DNA of 64,000 bases from Leptospira fainei serovar Hurstbridge str. BUT 6 (lineage in GTDB: Bacteria; Spirochaetota; Leptospiria; Leptospirales; Leptospiraceae). The notes beneath the pieces are model-generated. The model had not been told where the DNA came from. It saw only the letters and a list, made by a program, of their open reading frames with translations, and ran no database searches. Positions 50,254-58,070 of the stretch are shown piece by piece. Both the position numbers and the translations under genes were made by a program. The stretch is from contig NZ_AKWZ02000003.1 of assembly GCF_000306235.2 (NCBI RefSeq), positions 124,001 to 188,000 of the forward strand, read 5' to 3'. The first letter of the stretch is position 1. Each line of letters starts with the position of its first letter.

Positions 50254-51255
50254 ATGAATAAACTTACAATCTTTTTTGTAACGATTGTTACAATAAATCT
50301 TTTGAATTGTTCCATCGTATACAGGGTAACTGGTCGTACGCTGAATTCGTATGCTCAGGACAATCTAGTGCCTTATTTATTAGCCTCCGACGACCTCGAT
50401 TCGGTTTGCGTGGGTGGAACCGCATTAGGTCCATTGGTCGCGTCGTTCGAGAGAGTCGGTTCTTCCGTGGAATTACCCGTAATGGTAGCTCAAATGGGAG
50501 CCGGAATTTGTGCAGAACGAAAAGCACAAGAAGCCGAGTTATTATATCTTGCGGCCGTTCGTAAGGGACGAGGGGAGGAAGCTTCCGATTTTCAAGCCAT
50601 CCAGATTCGCCATCATGGGATTGCAGCAAAGCGATACGGAGAATCTTACAATCGGTTTCTGCAATATTTCGGAGAGTGGAAGGGTAAATGTCCTTCCATG
50701 GACGATGAAGAAGAGTTTTACTTTATGGTCGGTTTAGCTTCCGGTCTTCTCGCAATTTTGCATGACCGTGCGGCTCAAGGATACGCGGGGATTACCACGG
50801 AAATTCCTTCCGTCGTCTCTCAGGCTTCCAAATGTCTGGATCCGAAAAAATGGTGGGGAACTCCATTAGCGTTCGAAGCGGTGGTCTGGCTTTCCGTTCC
50901 AGGCGCCACTCCGGAAGGGAAAGATGCGTTCAAGCATCTGGATGAAGCAGTAAAGCTCGGAGATCAAGCGGGCGTTCGGTTAGCTAGGGCGTTCCAGCTT
51001 CAGGGAGTTGCAGGACGGGGCAACGTCGAGCTTATGAAAAAACTGATCCAAGATCATGCGAAGGCAATGCATCAATCTCCGGCGAAAAAAGAATATAGAC
51101 TCTTAGAAACATTTGCGGAAAGCCTTTCTCGTCACGAATCGGATAAGATTTGGATCAAGGAAACAGGACATCGCGGTCCGATTCATTTTGGAAGTTTCCC
51201 GGGCGGAAGAAAAAAGAATAATAAAGAAGATGATGATTTACTAAAGGACTTATAA
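50254..51255 (+). CDS. TatT-like lipoprotein of the TRAP transporter operon
   Basis: A 333-residue lipoprotein. The ATG at 50254 gives MNKLTIFFVTIVTINLLNC (Cys19); a GTG eight codons earlier is possible, and neither has a good Shine-Dalgarno. The mature part is helical, with TPR-like stretches (VAQMGAGICAERKAQEAELLYLAAV; LDEAVKLGDQAGVRLARAFQLQGVAG; ETFAESLSRHESDKIW). Its place before a binding protein and a TRAP permease, and the helical-repeat lipoprotein design, match the T-component (TatT of Treponema) of spirochete TRAP systems, which docks the binding protein. The assignment is from context and architecture; sequence similarity was not tested. Confidence 0.6.
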   Translation: MNKLTIFFVTIVTINLLNCSIVYRVTGRTLNSYAQDNLVPYLLASDDLDSVCVGGTALGPLVASFERVGSSVELPVMVAQMGAGICAERKAQEAELLYLAAVRKGRGEEASDFQAIQIRHHGIAAKRYGESYNRFLQYFGEWKGKCPSMDDEEEFYFMVGLASGLLAILHDRAAQGYAGITTEIPSVVSQASKCLDPKKWWGTPLAFEAVVWLSVPGATPEGKDAFKHLDEAVKLGDQAGVRLARAFQLQGVAGRGNVELMKKLIQDHAKAMHQSPAKKEYRLLETFAESLSRHESDKIWIKETGHRGPIHFGSFPGGRKKNNKEDDDLLKDL

Positions 51256-51302
51256 ACTTTCGTGATTCGAAGCGGAACCTCGAAAGGCAGGAGAAAATGA
51301 AA

Positions 51303-52319
51303 ATGAAAAAATATCTAATTTCGGTCGCTCTATTACTCACATTCGGAAACCCGACCTGGATCCGGACGATAGACGCTGCGGAAGCAGTAGATCGCACAAT
51401 GTGCGTGTTTGATCCGTCAGGCGCACATGGGGATGTATTCAAATCCGCGCAAAGATACCAAGCGCAGGCACTCACCTGGGGAATCCGTTTGGATCTTAAG
51501 GCTTATACCGACGAGGTGGTGGCTAATAGCGACTTCAAGGCCGGAAAATGTCATATGGCATTTTTAACCTCTCTCCGAGTCAGAGGATATGTTCCCCAAT
51601 CAGGTTCCATTGAAGCGATCGGAGCTTTGCCTAGTTACGACCTTCTGCATAGAACGATCGAAGTTCTAGCCAATCCTAAAGCGCGGAAACTGAACGTGGA
51701 TGGCGATTATGAAACGATGGCAATGTTTCCGGGCGGAGCCGTGTATCTTCTTCTTCGGGACAAGAATCTGAAGGACATTAAGGATCTTGCCGGAAAGAAA
51801 ATCGCCACTTTGACCTACGATCAGGCCGCGACTACAATGGTCGATATCGTCGGTGCTTCCATGGTCCCGGCTGAAATCGCGACGTTTGCAGGTATCTTCA
51901 ATAATGGAAGAGCGGATGCTTGCTATTCTCCGGCAATCGGAATTAAACCTTTGGAATTGATGAAGGGAATTTCCCCCAATGGAGGAATCGTCCGCTTTCC
52001 GATCGGACAGCTTACGTTCCAAATCGTGGCTCGACAAAAAGATTTTCCGGAGAATTTCGGAAATATTTCCAGGAACTGGGCGGCTAGCCAATTCGACTCC
52101 ATGCTTGCGCTTACCAAGCGGGCAGAGCAGGAGATTCCGGCAAAATTTTGGCTGGAAGTTCCCAAGGAACTTGCAAATAGCTATTTTGAAAAATTTCGGG
52201 AAGTTCGCATTAAACTTCGCGATAAGAAAGTGTATCACCCCGCGATTCTCAAATTAATGAAGGGTGTTCGCTGCAAATCCGAGCCCGGCGCTGCGGAATG
52301 TTCCGATAATTTAGAATAA
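51303..52319 (+). CDS. TRAP/AdeT-like putative solute-binding protein
   Basis: A 338-residue periplasmic protein. AGGAG nine bases before the ATG at 51303 favours it; the ATG two codons earlier (51297) is only three bases from that site. A signal peptide precedes DAAEA. The mature part carries TMCVFDPSGAHGDVFKSAQRYQ, LDLKAYTDEVVANSDFKAGKC and GSIEAIGALPSYDLL. These match the AdeT1/2-like putative solute-binding family, related to TRAP P-components. LKDIKDLAGKKIATLTYDQ is the typical second-lobe strand. Together with the fused QM permease downstream it should bind an organic acid or similar solute. Confidence 0.8.
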   Translation: MKKYLISVALLLTFGNPTWIRTIDAAEAVDRTMCVFDPSGAHGDVFKSAQRYQAQALTWGIRLDLKAYTDEVVANSDFKAGKCHMAFLTSLRVRGYVPQSGSIEAIGALPSYDLLHRTIEVLANPKARKLNVDGDYETMAMFPGGAVYLLLRDKNLKDIKDLAGKKIATLTYDQAATTMVDIVGASMVPAEIATFAGIFNNGRADACYSPAIGIKPLELMKGISPNGGIVRFPIGQLTFQIVARQKDFPENFGNISRNWAASQFDSMLALTKRAEQEIPAKFWLEVPKELANSYFEKFREVRIKLRDKKVYHPAILKLMKGVRCKSEPGAAECSDNLE

Positions 52320-52357
52320 TCTAATTTCCAGTTTAGAAAATAGAAATAAATAAAGAA

Positions 52358-52389
52358 TGAATCACGGAAAGGTTTCTTTCCGTGATTCA
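52358..52389 (+). promoter_or_regulatory. 14-bp intercistronic hairpin between binding protein and permease
   Basis: TGAATCACGGAAAG (52358-52371) and its exact complement CTTTCCGTGATTCA (52376-52389) enclose a GTTT loop. No U-tract follows, so it is not a typical terminator. In transport operons such stems often protect the upstream binding-protein mRNA and set the ratio of binding protein to permease. Confidence 0.6.
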
Positions 52390-52422
52390 ACCGTCAGCCG
52401 CAAAATCCAGAGGATAGAGTTT

Positions 52423-54387
52423 ATGTGGAGAAAGATCGTTTCCTGGTCTGTATTGTTTTTCCTTTTTGTGCCTTTAATTCAAAGTGGAGCACAGCTTGTT
52501 CAGGCGAGATTGCTAGGATTAGGAGGAAGTATTTGGCCGGAATACGCGATGATCCGCAACGTTTGTATGGCCGGCTTGGGGACCGCCGGAGATAAACGGG
52601 CCGAAGTCAGCGAATCCGATTCGGCATTATTGGAAGAATTGGATCTCGGTTCCTCCGGCCAAGCTCCGGTTCAAACCGGACCTACGGAAACCCAACTGGA
52701 GTTAGTCAAGCTTGCGGCAAATCTAACTTGGACTCAGGCACTTTATTGCGGAGTGGAACGTAGGCTTTCTTGGATTACGATTTTTGCAACCGATTATATT
52801 CCGATGACCATGGTGGTTCTGCTTTTGGTCGCAGGAACCGTCTCTACGACTAGGCGATACCATATCGCATTGCGGAACCCGGAGAATTCTCGGGAAGAAA
52901 TCGCAACCGAGGTTAGTCAGATCGTCGCAAACTTGATCGTTTTGGTTTCCGCCGCATTCATGCTTCCTTTACAGAAGGGAGTCGAGGCTCAGATCCAGGT
53001 TTTGTGGATCGTCGGTCTTGCTTTCCTTTCTTATTTAAATGTTCATAATTTGTTGCATCCGGTTTTTAAGTCGGGAGAGGGAAGACAGAATTCGAATCTA
53101 ACGAACATGCTGCTTTGTATTCCTTTGTATTGTTGGATGGCTTTTGTCTGCGGTTTGTATTTCTTCCTTCTGGAACACCATCCTCCTGGTCTAGCGATTT
53201 ACCTTCAAAAGCTAACGGCTCACGCGACTCTTTATATCCAAATCGGCTTGTATGTTTGGACCGGAATTTTATTAAGAGACACCTCTCTTGGCCGTCGATT
53301 CTTCGATCTGTTAAATCCGTGGCATCTGCCTTCCGAATTAATGGCGGTCATCATCGTAGTTGTTGCGGCATTACCGACCGCATATAGCGGCGCCTCGGGA
53401 ATCGTCGTTTTGGCTTTAGGGGCTACGATCTTTACCGAATTGAGAAGGGCCGGTGCGACCCAAGAAAGAGCACTGGCTGCGACTGCAATGTCCGGAAGTT
53501 TAGGCGTAGTGTTGCCGCCATGCTTGCTTGTAGTGATCGTTGCGTCTTTAAATCTGGACGTCACAACGGACGAATTGTTTTATTGGGGTTGGAGAGTCTT
53601 TGCGGTTTCTTCCAGCCTTTTCCTGATAGTCAGCTGGTTTACTCGTAAGGAGTCCTGGAAAATTCGTCCGGCAACCGACGCCTTGGCTCAAACTTGGAAA
53701 GCATTCAAACCTTTCAGTATCTATATGTTAGTCGCAGTATCGATCGTACTGGTGATCGTCCTCGGTTTGGGAACGCATTTTGACGAGCATACCGCTCCCT
53801 ATATTCTTCCTTTAGCGATGCTGGCGCTTCTTTCGATCGATTATAAATTATCCAAATCGACTCATCCGATTACCGAGCCGGCAAGAGAGGCAGTAAAGCT
53901 TTCCCGTACTTCTTACGATGCTGGATCGCATTTAGGAGCGCTTCTTCTGCTGATGGGGCTTTCCGCTTGTATGGGGGGAGTGTTCGAGCGTTCGGAAGTA
54001 ATCGATTTATTTCCAACTCAATTAGGCTCGCCTCTATCTGCGATGCTAGTCTTAACTATCGCTCTCGTGATTATCGGAATGCTGATGGACCCGTATGGAG
54101 CGGTAATTCTCGTGTCGGTCACACTGTATCCGATCGCAAAGGCAAACGGGATTCATCCTTTGAATTTCTGGATGACTGCTTTAGTCTCGTTTGAATTGGG
54201 ATATTTGACGCCTCCGGTCGCCTTAAATCATTTACTTACCAAGCACGTCGTTAGAGATCTTCTTGTAAAAGACGAATCGTTGACTGGAAAAGGATTTATC
54301 GCGAGACACGAGCATATTATCATTCCGATTGTTGTGCTCTTACTTACGCTTATCGTGACCGCATTCGGGCCGATTCTATTCGGTTAA
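52423..54387 (+). CDS. TRAP transporter fused DctQ-DctM permease
   Basis: A 654-residue inner-membrane protein starting at the ATG after AGAGGATAGAG. The N-terminal ~230 residues hold about four to five helices, equivalent to the small DctQ subunit (SWVSFFLF-type first helix at WRKIVSWSVLFFLFVPLIQ; IVLVSAAFMLPLQKGV). The remainder is DctM-like with YSGASGIVVLALGATIFTELRRAGATQERALAATAMSGSLGVVLPPCLLVVIV, and LLMGLSACMGGVFERS...GMLMDPYGAVILVSVTLYPI near the end. That GSLGVVLPP segment is the TRAP large-permease sodium/solute-site signature region. It imports the solute delivered by the binding protein using a sodium or proton gradient. It is the last gene of the cassette. Confidence 0.85.
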   Translation: MWRKIVSWSVLFFLFVPLIQSGAQLVQARLLGLGGSIWPEYAMIRNVCMAGLGTAGDKRAEVSESDSALLEELDLGSSGQAPVQTGPTETQLELVKLAANLTWTQALYCGVERRLSWITIFATDYIPMTMVVLLLVAGTVSTTRRYHIALRNPENSREEIATEVSQIVANLIVLVSAAFMLPLQKGVEAQIQVLWIVGLAFLSYLNVHNLLHPVFKSGEGRQNSNLTNMLLCIPLYCWMAFVCGLYFFLLEHHPPGLAIYLQKLTAHATLYIQIGLYVWTGILLRDTSLGRRFFDLLNPWHLPSELMAVIIVVVAALPTAYSGASGIVVLALGATIFTELRRAGATQERALAATAMSGSLGVVLPPCLLVVIVASLNLDVTTDELFYWGWRVFAVSSSLFLIVSWFTRKESWKIRPATDALAQTWKAFKPFSIYMLVAVSIVLVIVLGLGTHFDEHTAPYILPLAMLALLSIDYKLSKSTHPITEPAREAVKLSRTSYDAGSHLGALLLLMGLSACMGGVFERSEVIDLFPTQLGSPLSAMLVLTIALVIIGMLMDPYGAVILVSVTLYPIAKANGIHPLNFWMTALVSFELGYLTPPVALNHLLTKHVVRDLLVKDESLTGKGFIARHEHIIIPIVVLLLTLIVTAFGPILFG

Positions 54388-54445
54388 TAATCGCATCGGA
54401 ATAAGGAAAGATCGGATCGCTCGGTTTTTTTTCCGAGTAAAGACC

Positions 54446-54477
54446 AAAAACCCTGCCTTTGCTTTTGGCAGGGTTTT
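54446..54477. terminator. Bidirectional intrinsic terminator, TRAP / Pit genes
   Basis: AAAACCCTGCC (54447-54457) pairs with GGCAGGGTTTT (54467-54477), 9-base loop. It is flanked by A-run and T-run, so works for both convergent genes. A weaker CTCGG / CCGAG stem (54420-54437) precedes it. Confidence 0.85.
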
Positions 54478-54507
54478 GTTTTGTAGCCGATCGATTTAGG
54501 CGGCGAT

Positions 54508-56850
54508 TTAGGCCTTTAGTTTCTTTTTCTTCTTTTTCTTACCTTTGTCTTTTTTCTCTTCGAAGGAAAGCAAGGCATTGCGTCCGTTGGAGATATTATT
54601 ATTTTTTTGTAATTGTTTTCTCTTCTCTTCGGCCCAAGGGAGGACGCTATGCAATTCTTCCGCAAGACCCATTAGATTTTCGTTGATATCGACTAGTTCC
54701 TCTACGACCACGAAATAGGAAGCGCTTGATTTAAGTCGGCTATCACCTTTTCTGATCCGCCTCATTTGATTCTTATAGATACGAATTTTGATATCGGAGA
54801 GCTCTTTGACCTTCTTTTTGGATCTGGCCTTATCCAAAAGGCTCGGGATTTTATCGGAGTCTACGAGTAGTTCGAATCCTTCTTCGGCAAGCTTCCGTAG
54901 GTCTTTTAAGTCCTCACGTTCGTCCTTACTTAATCCGGAGCGGAACGAATCTATATTGTTAGAGCTACTTCTTAAGATATTCGTAATATTTTCGGCGATT
55001 CGATCGATGTATCCGAGCGCATTCGTTACCGGATGAATGGATTGGAATTCGCTTTCGTCGAAATGTTTATCGGCTAAGGTTAGAAAGCTGGATATGGAAT
55101 TCTCATACATCTTCTTGATGTTTTTAAGTAATTTTCCGGTTTGCTTAAAATCTTTCTTCTTTCCGTTTATGAAACCTGAATATACATTATTCATCGCTTT
55201 TTTGGCTACGATCAAACTGCCTAGAATTGATGATACTGTCTTTGCCAGTGCTTTTTCCGGATGACGGTTTATATTGACTAGTTTCTCGATATTTTCATCG
55301 TAATCGGCCTTTCGCTTTCCGTGAATTCTGTTGAAAAGTAAAACTAGGAAAAGAGTTCCAGCGAGTACGGCGACTACTGCAGGAAAGCCGAAGTAAAAGA
55401 AAGTAGTCGCTAGCACAGCGCCCATCATCGAAGCAAAGATTGCGGTCATAAACCATCCGCCGACCACAGTTAGGACTCCGCTGACCCGGTTGACTGCGTT
55501 TTCTTTTTGCCAAGCGCCGTCCGCCAAGGATGTTCCCATCGCCACCATGAAGGTTACGAATGTCGTAGATAGCGGGAGCTTTTGAATCGTTCCGATCAAA
55601 ATTAATCCGGAAGCGATCAGAATATTTACGGAAGCTCGAACCAAGTCGAATGCGTCGTTCTCATGGATTTTAACGATTTCTTTGGAAGCCACATTGGAGA
55701 ATCTTTCACCGATCCAGGTTCTGATTCCTTTAGGGAGAATAATCTTGATCGGCCGATAAATTCCTAACGCGATTTGAACAAAAACTCTCGCGACAAGACT
55801 GCTTTGGAAACTTTCGATCGTTTCTCCTTGAGAGCCGAGGCTAACCTCGGTTTGAGTGACCGTTTCCGCCTTCTTTGAGCGAAAAAGGGAAAAGATCATG
55901 ATCAGCGCCGCGCCTAAAAGAAGCAAGTTAGGCGTCGGAACTTCTCCCGCCAATCCTACCGCTAGGGTATTCGCGTTCCAATTCGAAAGCTTGATCAACT
56001 CGTGAGTCTGAAGGCTGGCAATCGGAACACCGATGAAATTCACCAAGTCGTTACTTGCAAACGCCATGGCTAAGGATGCAGTTCCCAATAGTACTACGAA
56101 TTTGAGAACATTTACGCCGGAAAATACGAGGATCTGAAAGAAGATAGAAAATCCGATTAAGGACGTTATGATAATTTGTCGAAAGTTATCGCTTATCCAT
56201 TGTAGCAGGTCTTTATTAATGAGCGTCGAGCCCTTCATTGCGGTTAGTAGAACGAAGAAGATGACGATTGTGGTCGCTAAACCTGCGAATATTCCTCCGA
56301 ATAACCGAATCGTTTTTTCCAGTCTGAAGCTGAATATAAGCCGGAAAATAAACATCAAAAATAATCCGGCAAAAAAGGCGAAGATTACTGAAAACACAAT
56401 ACCAAAGATAATCTTTAATGCGCTTTCGGCATTGATGATACGGAATGCGTCGTTAATCGTTTCCGTTTTTAGAATCGCCATCGCGAGCGAGGCGCCCAGT
56501 AATTCAAATACCAGAGAGACCGTGGTGGAAGTGGGTAGGCCGAGAGTATTGTATAGGTCCAACAGAATAATGTCGGCAACCATTACCGCTAAGAACAGAA
56601 ACATGAGCTCGCCGAGGCTAAAGTATTCCGGATGGAAAATTCCTTTTCTCGCCACTTCCATCATTCCGCTGGAACTTAAAGCTCCGAATAGAATTCCGAC
56701 TGCGGAGATGATTAGAATCGATCGCCTGGACGCCGCCCTCGCGCCGACTGCTGAATTGGTAAAATTTACCGCGTCGTTCGAGACACCGACAAGAAGGTCC
56801 ATGACCCCAAGGACGGCCATTACTCCTACGATGATTAGAAAAATATCCAT
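54508..56850 (-). CDS. PiT-family inorganic phosphate transporter with PhoU-like tail
   Basis: A 780-residue transporter. The two PiT signatures are VGVSNDAVNFTNSAVGARAAS (start ~22, inverted-repeat unit 1) and FASNDLVNFIGVPIAS (unit 2), each around the N-D-x-x-N motif that binds phosphate and cation. About ten to twelve helices extend to residue ~515. The C-terminal ~230 residues are a long helical PhoU-like domain (KTVSSILGSLIVAKKAMNNVYSG; DRIAENITNIL...) ending in a Lys-rich tail. The large central loop and the tail make it much longer than typical E. coli PitA (~500). It probably imports phosphate with H+ or Na+, with the PhoU-like part gating it. Its leader holds competing stems (see 56873-56930). 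Confidence 0.9.
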   Translation of the reverse strand: MDIFLIIVGVMAVLGVMDLLVGVSNDAVNFTNSAVGARAASRRSILIISAVGILFGALSSSGMMEVARKGIFHPEYFSLGELMFLFLAVMVADIILLDLYNTLGLPTSTTVSLVFELLGASLAMAILKTETINDAFRIINAESALKIIFGIVFSVIFAFFAGLFLMFIFRLIFSFRLEKTIRLFGGIFAGLATTIVIFFVLLTAMKGSTLINKDLLQWISDNFRQIIITSLIGFSIFFQILVFSGVNVLKFVVLLGTASLAMAFASNDLVNFIGVPIASLQTHELIKLSNWNANTLAVGLAGEVPTPNLLLLGAALIMIFSLFRSKKAETVTQTEVSLGSQGETIESFQSSLVARVFVQIALGIYRPIKIILPKGIRTWIGERFSNVASKEIVKIHENDAFDLVRASVNILIASGLILIGTIQKLPLSTTFVTFMVAMGTSLADGAWQKENAVNRVSGVLTVVGGWFMTAIFASMMGAVLATTFFYFGFPAVVAVLAGTLFLVLLFNRIHGKRKADYDENIEKLVNINRHPEKALAKTVSSILGSLIVAKKAMNNVYSGFINGKKKDFKQTGKLLKNIKKMYENSISSFLTLADKHFDESEFQSIHPVTNALGYIDRIAENITNILRSSSNNIDSFRSGLSKDEREDLKDLRKLAEEGFELLVDSDKIPSLLDKARSKKKVKELSDIKIRIYKNQMRRIRKGDSRLKSSASYFVVVEELVDINENLMGLAEELHSVLPWAEEKRKQLQKNNNISNGRNALLSFEEKKDKGKKKKKKKLKA

Positions 56851-57151
56851 ATAATATGTACCTGTAAATCAGTCAGGGGAAAGTTGCCCTGAATCGCTGT
56901 TTTTTGAACTTTTTCAGGGAATCGGGCAACCTCAACCTAAATTTCCTGATCTTATTTTAAGCGGCTTTGGAAATCACTCGGGGGAACGATCGGTAAATGA
57001 TCGGATGTCTCTTTTTTCAAGGAAGGGATATCGAATTCGAGTTTCGGATTCCTTCCGATTCTGGAGAATGGATTTACTAAAGCCGTTTCAACGACGACAT
57101 CGGGAGTCGGGAGCGGATTAATTCGTCGTAAAAAATGAATAAGGAGGCGGT
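56851..57151. other. Divergent region between Pit and RRM genes
   Basis: A 301-base gap. Its left third is the structured leader of the Pit gene. The rest is AT-rich and holds the promoter of the RRM/FKBP operon, not clearly resolvable. AAGGAGG at about 57141-57147 is the ribosome-binding site of the RRM gene. No open frame is credible. Confidence 0.4.
56873..56930 (-). promoter_or_regulatory. Pit leader with mutually exclusive stems
   Basis: In minus-strand RNA order the segments are GTTGCCC (56930-56924), CCCTGAA (56919-56913), TTCAGGGCAAC (56893-56883) and CCCCTG (56879-56874). The third can pair with the first (GTTGCCC/GGGCAAC), with the second (CCCTGAA/TTCAGGG) or with the fourth (CAGGG/CCCTG). 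Only one of these can form fully at a time. This lies 24-80 bases before the Pit start and looks like a switchable leader (attenuator or riboswitch-like), though no known class is recognised. Confidence 0.45.
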
Positions 57152-57514
57152 ATGAAAATTTCCGTGGGAAACCTTCCCCAGGAATGGTCTGAAGAAGACT
57201 TAAAGAAACTTTTTTCCCAGTACGGGGAAGTTCAGCATGTCCTGATTAAAAAGGACAAACTGACAGGACGTTCTTTAGGTTACGGCTCTTTGGAATTAGA
57301 GGACGAAGCCGCTAAGAAGGCTTTGGAAGCTTTGAATAAAAAGGAAATTGCCGGAAAAGCCCTGGCCGTTGTGGATTCCGAAGAATGGAAGAAAGAGTTC
57401 GATAAAAAGAATTCGGTAAAAGGTGGGGCCGGTGGAACTAAAGTTCTAGGCAGCCAAACTAAAGGTGGATTTTCCGGATCCGGTATTCGACGGACAGGAG
57501 GTAGAGGAAAATGA
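57152..57514 (+). CDS. Bacterial RRM protein with degenerate RNP motifs and Gly-rich tail
   Basis: A 120-residue single RRM. The betaalpha-beta-beta-alpha-beta fold is clear: [67 protein letters not shown]2 reads ISVGNL and RNP1 LGYGSLEL: of the three stacking aromatics of typical bacterial RRMs only Tyr44 is kept; the others are Ser4 and Ser46 (and Leu49 replaces the last aromatic). A Gly/Arg/Ser-rich tail ([12 protein letters not shown]) follows. It overlaps the FKBP gene by four bases (ATGA). RNA binding is plausible but modified; a protein-interaction role is possible. Confidence 0.85.
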   Translation: MKISVGNLPQEWSEEDLKKLFSQYGEVQHVLIKKDKLTGRSLGYGSLELEDEAAKKALEALNKKEIAGKALAVVDSEEWKKEFDKKNSVKGGAGGTKVLGSQTKGGFSGSGIRRTGGRGK

Positions 57515-57927
57515 TAAAAAAAGGAATCAACTCACAAAAAACGATCTTACTCATCACGTTCATGGTCTGCCTTGCCGGAGCAGGCTTACTCTTTGCCCAA
57601 GCTCCCGGTTTGGTTATCAAGGATATTAAGAAAGGTACCGGTAAGGAAGCTTTCAACGGATCCAACGTAACCGTTCATTATACCGGCTGGCTTACGACTG
57701 GAAAGAAGTTCGACAGCTCCAAAGACCGGGGAAAACCCTTTAGCTTCGACCTCGGATCCGGACAAGTGATAAGAGGTTGGGACAAGGGAGTTCAAGGAAT
57801 GAAGGAAGGCGGAGTAAGAAAACTTACCATTCCCCCCGAGCTCGGATACGGAAGTAAAGGCGCCGGTGCGGATATTCCGCCCAATTCAACTTTAATCTTT
57901 GAAGTAGAACTTCTGAAGGTCTACTGA
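57511..57927 (+). CDS. Exported FKBP-type peptidyl-prolyl isomerase
   Basis: A 138-residue protein. An N-terminal signal ([18 protein letters not shown], cleaved before QAPG) precedes one FKBP domain: [41 protein letters not shown], and [25 protein letters not shown]. The active-site residues of the FKBP12 type (Tyr, Phe/Asp of FDSS, Trp of RGWD, Tyr of LGYG) are present. It should speed prolyl isomerisation in the periplasm. It is strictly coupled to a cytoplasmic RNA-binding protein, an odd pairing that suggests a shared stress response. Confidence 0.93.
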   Translation: MIKKGINSQKTILLITFMVCLAGAGLLFAQAPGLVIKDIKKGTGKEAFNGSNVTVHYTGWLTTGKKFDSSKDRGKPFSFDLGSGQVIRGWDKGVQGMKEGGVRKLTIPPELGYGSKGAGADIPPNSTLIFEVELLKVY

Positions 57928-57942
57928 CATCTTTGTGTCAAA

Positions 57943-57973
57943 CCGGCGGATGATGGTCACATGAATCCGCCGG
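57943..57973 (+). terminator. Hairpin after the RRM/FKBP operon
   Basis: CCGGCGGAT (57943-57951) pairs with ATCCGCCGG (57965-57973), 13-base loop. The T-rich part (TTAATTTTTA) begins about twelve bases later, so it is an imperfect intrinsic terminator. Confidence 0.5.
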
Positions 57974-58070
57974 CAGCGCTTCCTTAATTTTTATCGATTT
58001 TGTAATATTTCTTTCATAACGATCTTCGAATGTAATAGGGGAAAGTTTCCTCGAACAGGGATCGGGTAGA

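Noticed and set aside
51666..52238. 190-codon minus-strand frame inside the binding-protein gene
   Set aside because: Antisense to a clear AdeT-like coding sequence, with no ribosome-binding site or family match.
56168..56854. 228-codon plus-strand frame opposite the Pit gene
   Set aside because: It is antisense to the conserved PiT membrane domain; its Ile/Asn/Ser-rich composition is what a complement of hydrophobic codons gives.
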